Position numbers and translations under genes: made by a program. From Deltaproteobacteria bacterium (GTDB lineage Bacteria; UBA10199; DSSB01), in the NCBI GenBank assembly GCA_021772695.1, contig JAJFLL010000132.1:1-15902 (forward strand): 15,902 nt of DNA, read 5' to 3'. A model generated the notes under the pieces. It saw only the letters and a program-made list of their open reading frames with translations. It was not told where the DNA came from and ran no database searches. Of this stretch, positions 13,384-15,902 are shown piece after piece (positions within the stretch are counted from its first letter, which is position 1; the number at the start of each line of letters is the position of its first letter).

Positions 13384-13638
13384 TTACTGCGGGTCCGGTA
13401 ACACATCACCGTTCTCGATAATCTTTTCGTCTTCGTAGGGGGCCGCATGGCGGCGATAAAATTCCAGGCCCACACAGTTCACCACTCCTATGATTTCATT
13501 GATCACCCCATAGCTCTTCCCCTTTTTCTGCAGATAATTTAGCAAGATTTTCGTCAGGGTATAATTGAGTTCACCGGCATTATCGGGAGCGGCACCGTCG
13601 GCCAAAATCTTCCGATCTTCGGGTTTAATATAGGGCAT
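13384..13638 (-). CDS. Small DUF6899-like protein
   Basis: An 84-aa cytoplasmic protein that begins MPYIKPEDRK and has the pattern GELNYTLTKILLNYL, KGKSYGVINEIIGVVNCVGLEFYRR, then APYEDEKIIENGDV. I know this pattern from small widespread bacterial and phage-associated proteins (DUF6899), whose function is not established. It looks all-helical with a conserved acidic tail. The start at 13638 is supported by AAAGGAG about 8 nt upstream. It is divergent from the M20 peptidase gene with 61 bp between starts. Confidence 0.75.
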   Translation of the reverse strand: MPYIKPEDRKILADGAAPDNAGELNYTLTKILLNYLQKKGKSYGVINEIIGVVNCVGLEFYRRHAAPYEDEKIIENGDVLPDPQ

Positions 13639-13699
13639 AGATCTTTCTCCTTTGTTAGTTGGAAAAAATTAGTTACATTTTCAATTTACCAAAGCCTTT

Positions 13700-15085
13700 A
13701 TGGAACCCACCGCAGCAGCCATACAATATTTACGGGCAAACTTTGACCGATTTCTCTCGGAGCTTTCCGAATACGCGCGCATTCCCAGTGTCAGTTTTCC
13801 CGGATACCCCACTGAAACCTTGCAGGCCTCCGCCGATTGGACGGCGCGACGCATGGAACAGTGCGGGCTCGAGAACGTGACTCGACTCGAGATCCCCGGA
13901 GCCCATCCCTATGTCTACGGAGATTGGTTGCATGCCCCCGGGCAACCCACGCTTTTACTTTACGCCCACCACGATGTGCAGCCGCCTGGCCGCGAAGACA
14001 AATGGGAATCGCCTCCCTTTGTGCCAACCCGACGGGGCGACCGGCTTTACGGGCGAGGGGTGGCCGATGACAAGGCGGGCGGCATGATGCACTTGGGTGC
14101 CTTAGAATCCATTCTAAAAACTTCCGGTCGCTTGCCATTGAACATTCGGTTCATCATTGAGGGCGAAGAAGAAACCGGCAGCGAACACCTGGCGGCTTTT
14201 TTGCAACAATATGCCGATAAATTAAAATGCGATGTCATGGTGCTGACCGATACGGCCAACCTGGCTGCGGGTCTGCCCTCCATGACCTATTGCCTGCGCG
14301 GCATTGTGGATTGCGAGCTTGAGGTGCGCACCCTCGATCATCCCGTGCACAGCGGCATCTGGGGAGGTGCCGGTGTCGATGCCCTTTCGGTACTAACGCA
14401 GATTTTGGCCCGGCTCTATGCTCCCGATGGCAAGATCGCGATTCCACATTTCTACGACGACATCCTTCCTCTTTCCGAAAAGGAACAAGCCAACCTCAAG
14501 GCCTTGCCCTTTGACGAGTCGCAATTTCGTGACGAGTTGGCCAGTATTCCCCAATTGGTTCTCGGCGGTGAAAAAGAATATAGTGTCTACGAACGACTCT
14601 GGATGCGCCCCACCGTGGCCATCTTAGGAATCGATGCCCCCAAGGTGCGTGAGACCAGCAATCAATTGGTGGAGTGGGCCCGCGCCAAGGTGTCATTGCG
14701 CATCGTGCGAGGCATGAACCCCCAAAAAAGCTCTCGCCAACTCTGCGAATTTTTGTCCCAAGATCCTCCCTGGGGTGCTAAAGTGACCGTACACCCCGGG
14801 ACGGCGGGTGATCCTTGGTTGATCGAACCCGAAGGGCCCGCCTTTCGAGCCGCCGAGCGGGCCTTAGCGAAAGGCTTCGGTTGCAATTCGGTCTATATCG
14901 GGTGTGGTGGTTCTATTCCCTTTGTAGAACCCTTAACGAAACAGTTTGGCGGCATCCCCGCCTTATTGATCGGGGTAGAAGACCCCTTGTGCAATGCCCA
15001 CGGTGAAAATGAAAGCCTGCTGATCAGCGATTGGCAAAAGGGCATGGAAGCTGCGGTGCACTTGTATTTTGAAGATTTTGAGTGA
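13700..15085 (+). CDS. M20-family metallopeptidase (dipeptidase)
   Basis: A 461-aa di-zinc M20 peptidase/dipeptidase, likely cytoplasmic. The first zinc motif is HHD at 90-92 (LLYAHHDVQPPG). The bridging Asp is in GRGVADDKAG (Asp123). The catalytic/metal pair is in IEGEEETGS (Glu157, Glu158), then Asp184 in VLTDT, and the lid-domain HPVHSG (His217). The C-terminal His is in NAHGENE. Length and motif order match the CNDP/PepV-like dipeptidase branch (M20 with dimerisation lid at about 205-375). Substrates would be small peptides or carnosine-like dipeptides, which cannot be narrowed from sequence. The start at 13700 has no recognisable ribosome binding site, yet the protein begins in the right place for the family, so leaderless translation is possible. 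A large hairpin follows the stop. Confidence 0.92.
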   Translation: MEPTAAAIQYLRANFDRFLSELSEYARIPSVSFPGYPTETLQASADWTARRMEQCGLENVTRLEIPGAHPYVYGDWLHAPGQPTLLLYAHHDVQPPGREDKWESPPFVPTRRGDRLYGRGVADDKAGGMMHLGALESILKTSGRLPLNIRFIIEGEEETGSEHLAAFLQQYADKLKCDVMVLTDTANLAAGLPSMTYCLRGIVDCELEVRTLDHPVHSGIWGGAGVDALSVLTQILARLYAPDGKIAIPHFYDDILPLSEKEQANLKALPFDESQFRDELASIPQLVLGGEKEYSVYERLWMRPTVAILGIDAPKVRETSNQLVEWARAKVSLRIVRGMNPQKSSRQLCEFLSQDPPWGAKVTVHPGTAGDPWLIEPEGPAFRAAERALAKGFGCNSVYIGCGGSIPFVEPLTKQFGGIPALLIGVEDPLCNAHGENESLLISDWQKGMEAAVHLYFEDFE

Positions 15086-15145
15086 GGTTCACTCCTTGGA
15101 CCTTCCCTTCTTCTTGCCCGAGCAGAAGGGAAGGCCCTTCCTCAC
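15082..15145. terminator. Long nested hairpin after the M20 gene
   Basis: An 11-bp perfect stem (15101-15111 with 15124-15134, CCTTCCCTTCT type) around a 12-nt loop, enclosed by GTGAGG (15082-15087) and CCTCAC (15140-15145). It overlaps the last codon. There is no T-run on either side, so it may stabilise the 3' end or act as a bidirectional stop between convergent genes rather than as a classical terminator. Confidence 0.5.
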
Positions 15146-15246
15146 GAATCCTTGGACTAGTCTAAAAGGCTTCCTAAAAAAATCAATTGAGGGGCCTAGA
15201 CCTAGCTGAGGGCTGCACTGGTGGCTACCGTCGCCGGTTAAGCCAG

Positions 15247-15435
15247 CTATTCGGGGTTGATGTCCCGGTCCTTAACGGTTTTGCGGCCATCGCTGCGGGC
15301 ATTTTCGATGGCTTGGTCACAAAGCTTGGCCACCGCATTACTCAAGACCTCAATGGTCGAAGCGGAAGTATTCATTTCAGCCTTATCTTTGATGTATTTT
15401 TTTACTTTAGAAGCGATTACGAGAACGTCAGCCAT
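15247..15435 (-). CDS. Bacterial histone-fold protein (Bdellovibrio HBb/Bd0055-like)
   Basis: A 62-aa basic single histone-fold protein: helix 1 (MADVLVIASKVKKYI), a long central helix (TSASTIEVLSNAVAKLCDQAIENARSDG) and a final RKTVKDRDI strand-helix. The RKTV.DRDI ending matches the loop 2/helix 3 signature of archaeal histones (RKTIKAEDI type). Length and N-terminus resemble the Bdellovibrio bacteriovorus histone Bd0055, which is known to be an abundant DNA-binding chromatin protein. Such proteins act as dimers in the nucleoid; the DNA-binding mode of the bacterial ones differs from eukaryotic wrapping. The start at 15435 has AGAGGA about 5 nt upstream. Monocistronic, convergent with the M20 gene. 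The alternative is a DUF1931-type double histone, excluded by the short length. Confidence 0.9.
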   Translation of the reverse strand: MADVLVIASKVKKYIKDKAEMNTSASTIEVLSNAVAKLCDQAIENARSDGRKTVKDRDINPE

Positions 15436-15762
15436 AAGATCCTCTCTGGATTAAAAGATGAATATGGCCTGGGGAATTAGACGAAAAACTCAGCGGTGAC
15501 AACCGGATTCCCCCCAATTTTGGGTCCCCCGTCACCAAGGCCGGTTCACATTTCTTCAATTCTAGGGGGCGGCCCCATCGGAATTTTCAGAGAAAAAATC
15601 ATTAAATTCAATTATTCTATATAGATAGATGAATGGCACAAGCCTTGCTTTATTAGAGAGTAAGCCTGCTGTCCCACAGGCACTCCTGCCTAAAAGACCC
15701 TCCATGAATCCTCTCAGCACTCATGTTTAATAGCGCTCCCGTTATTAATAAGGATACGAACC
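15436..15762. other. Divergent intergenic region between the histone and an exported protein
   Basis: No gene is seen. CCCAA (15515-15519) and TTGGG (15522-15526) form a small palindrome inside a C-rich tract. On the minus strand, TTGTCA near 15500 is a possible -35 for the histone gene but the -10 is poor. An AT-rich patch around 15598-15630 may hold the promoter of the downstream plus-strand gene. A CCTG...CAGG hairpin lies near 15664-15681. Confidence 0.4.
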
Positions 15763-15902
15763 ATGAAAAACTTGAAGAAACTTTCTGTGATCTTCTCTCT
15801 ATTAACCCTGACTCTATCGGCTACCGCTCTACAGGCTTCGCCGACCATCCATGATATTGATGAGGACTATGTCCTTCGCGTTACCGTGAGCGAAGACGTG
15901 GC
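15763..15902 (+). CDS. Exported protein, N-terminal part (cut by window end)
   Basis: The first 46 codons of a gene that runs off the window. They encode MKNLKKLSVIFSLLTLTL, followed by SATALQA, a clear signal peptide with likely cleavage after ATA or LQA, then SPTIHDIDEDYVLRVTVSEDV. AAGGA (15750-15754) lies 8 nt upstream of the ATG. The mature region is too short to assign a family. Confidence 0.8.
   Translation, partial: MKNLKKLSVIFSLLTLTLSATALQASPTIHDIDEDYVLRVTVSEDV

Noticed and set aside
15187..15480. 97-codon plus-strand open frame over the histone
   Set aside because: It is the shadow of the histone gene, which has a clear fold signature and ribosome binding site.

Overview
The window reads as a chromosomal segment of a Gram-negative bacterium from the Bdellovibrio/Myxococcus-like part of the tree (the former Deltaproteobacteria). 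This is an inference from four things. There is a small Bdellovibrio-type histone. There is a secreted protein with myxobacterial-type Cys-rich repeats and a C-terminal Cys/membrane-helix/Arg tail. There is an N-terminal lipobox protein. There is a FabR/DesT-type regulator paired with a desaturase. No rRNA, CRISPR array, integrase or transposase gene is visible.

Layout. Positions 297-1884 hold a small lipoprotein facing a SpoIIAA-like protein and a Cys-rich secreted protein. Positions 2035-2244 carry what looks like the decayed 3' end of a Rieske-type oxygenase gene. Positions 2251-4240 hold a fatty-acid desaturase divergent from its probable TetR/FabR-family repressor, with a near-perfect DesT-like palindrome between them. 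Positions 4362-5851 are the accessory part: two direct copies of an about 84-bp repeat bracket about 1.4 kb that abuts the 3' end of a tRNA-Ala(GGC) gene. Inside are a GC-rich hairpin-dense stretch ending in an intrinsic terminator, a duplicated inverted-repeat operator, and a two-gene unit (small coiled-coil protein plus nucleotidyltransferase) resembling a toxin-antitoxin or defence pair.

From 6239 onward come a periplasmic thioredoxin-fold protein without cysteines and then a tight operon: beta-CASP nuclease, AMP/thymidine phosphorylase, PRPP synthase. Its logic suggests RNA breakdown feeding phosphorolysis of nucleotides and sugar-phosphate/PRPP recycling. A DUF1003 membrane protein follows, then a formamidopyrimidine-DNA glycosylase that has lost all four zinc cysteines, an unknown 138-aa gene with a clear terminator, two perfect DnaA boxes, a small DUF6899-type protein, an M20 metallopeptidase, the histone, and the start of an exported protein cut by the window end.

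The points most worth following are the tRNA-linked cassette with its operator array and a hairpin element that shows a compensatory stem change, the histone, the zincless Fpg, and the nuclease-phosphorylase-PRPP synthase operon.
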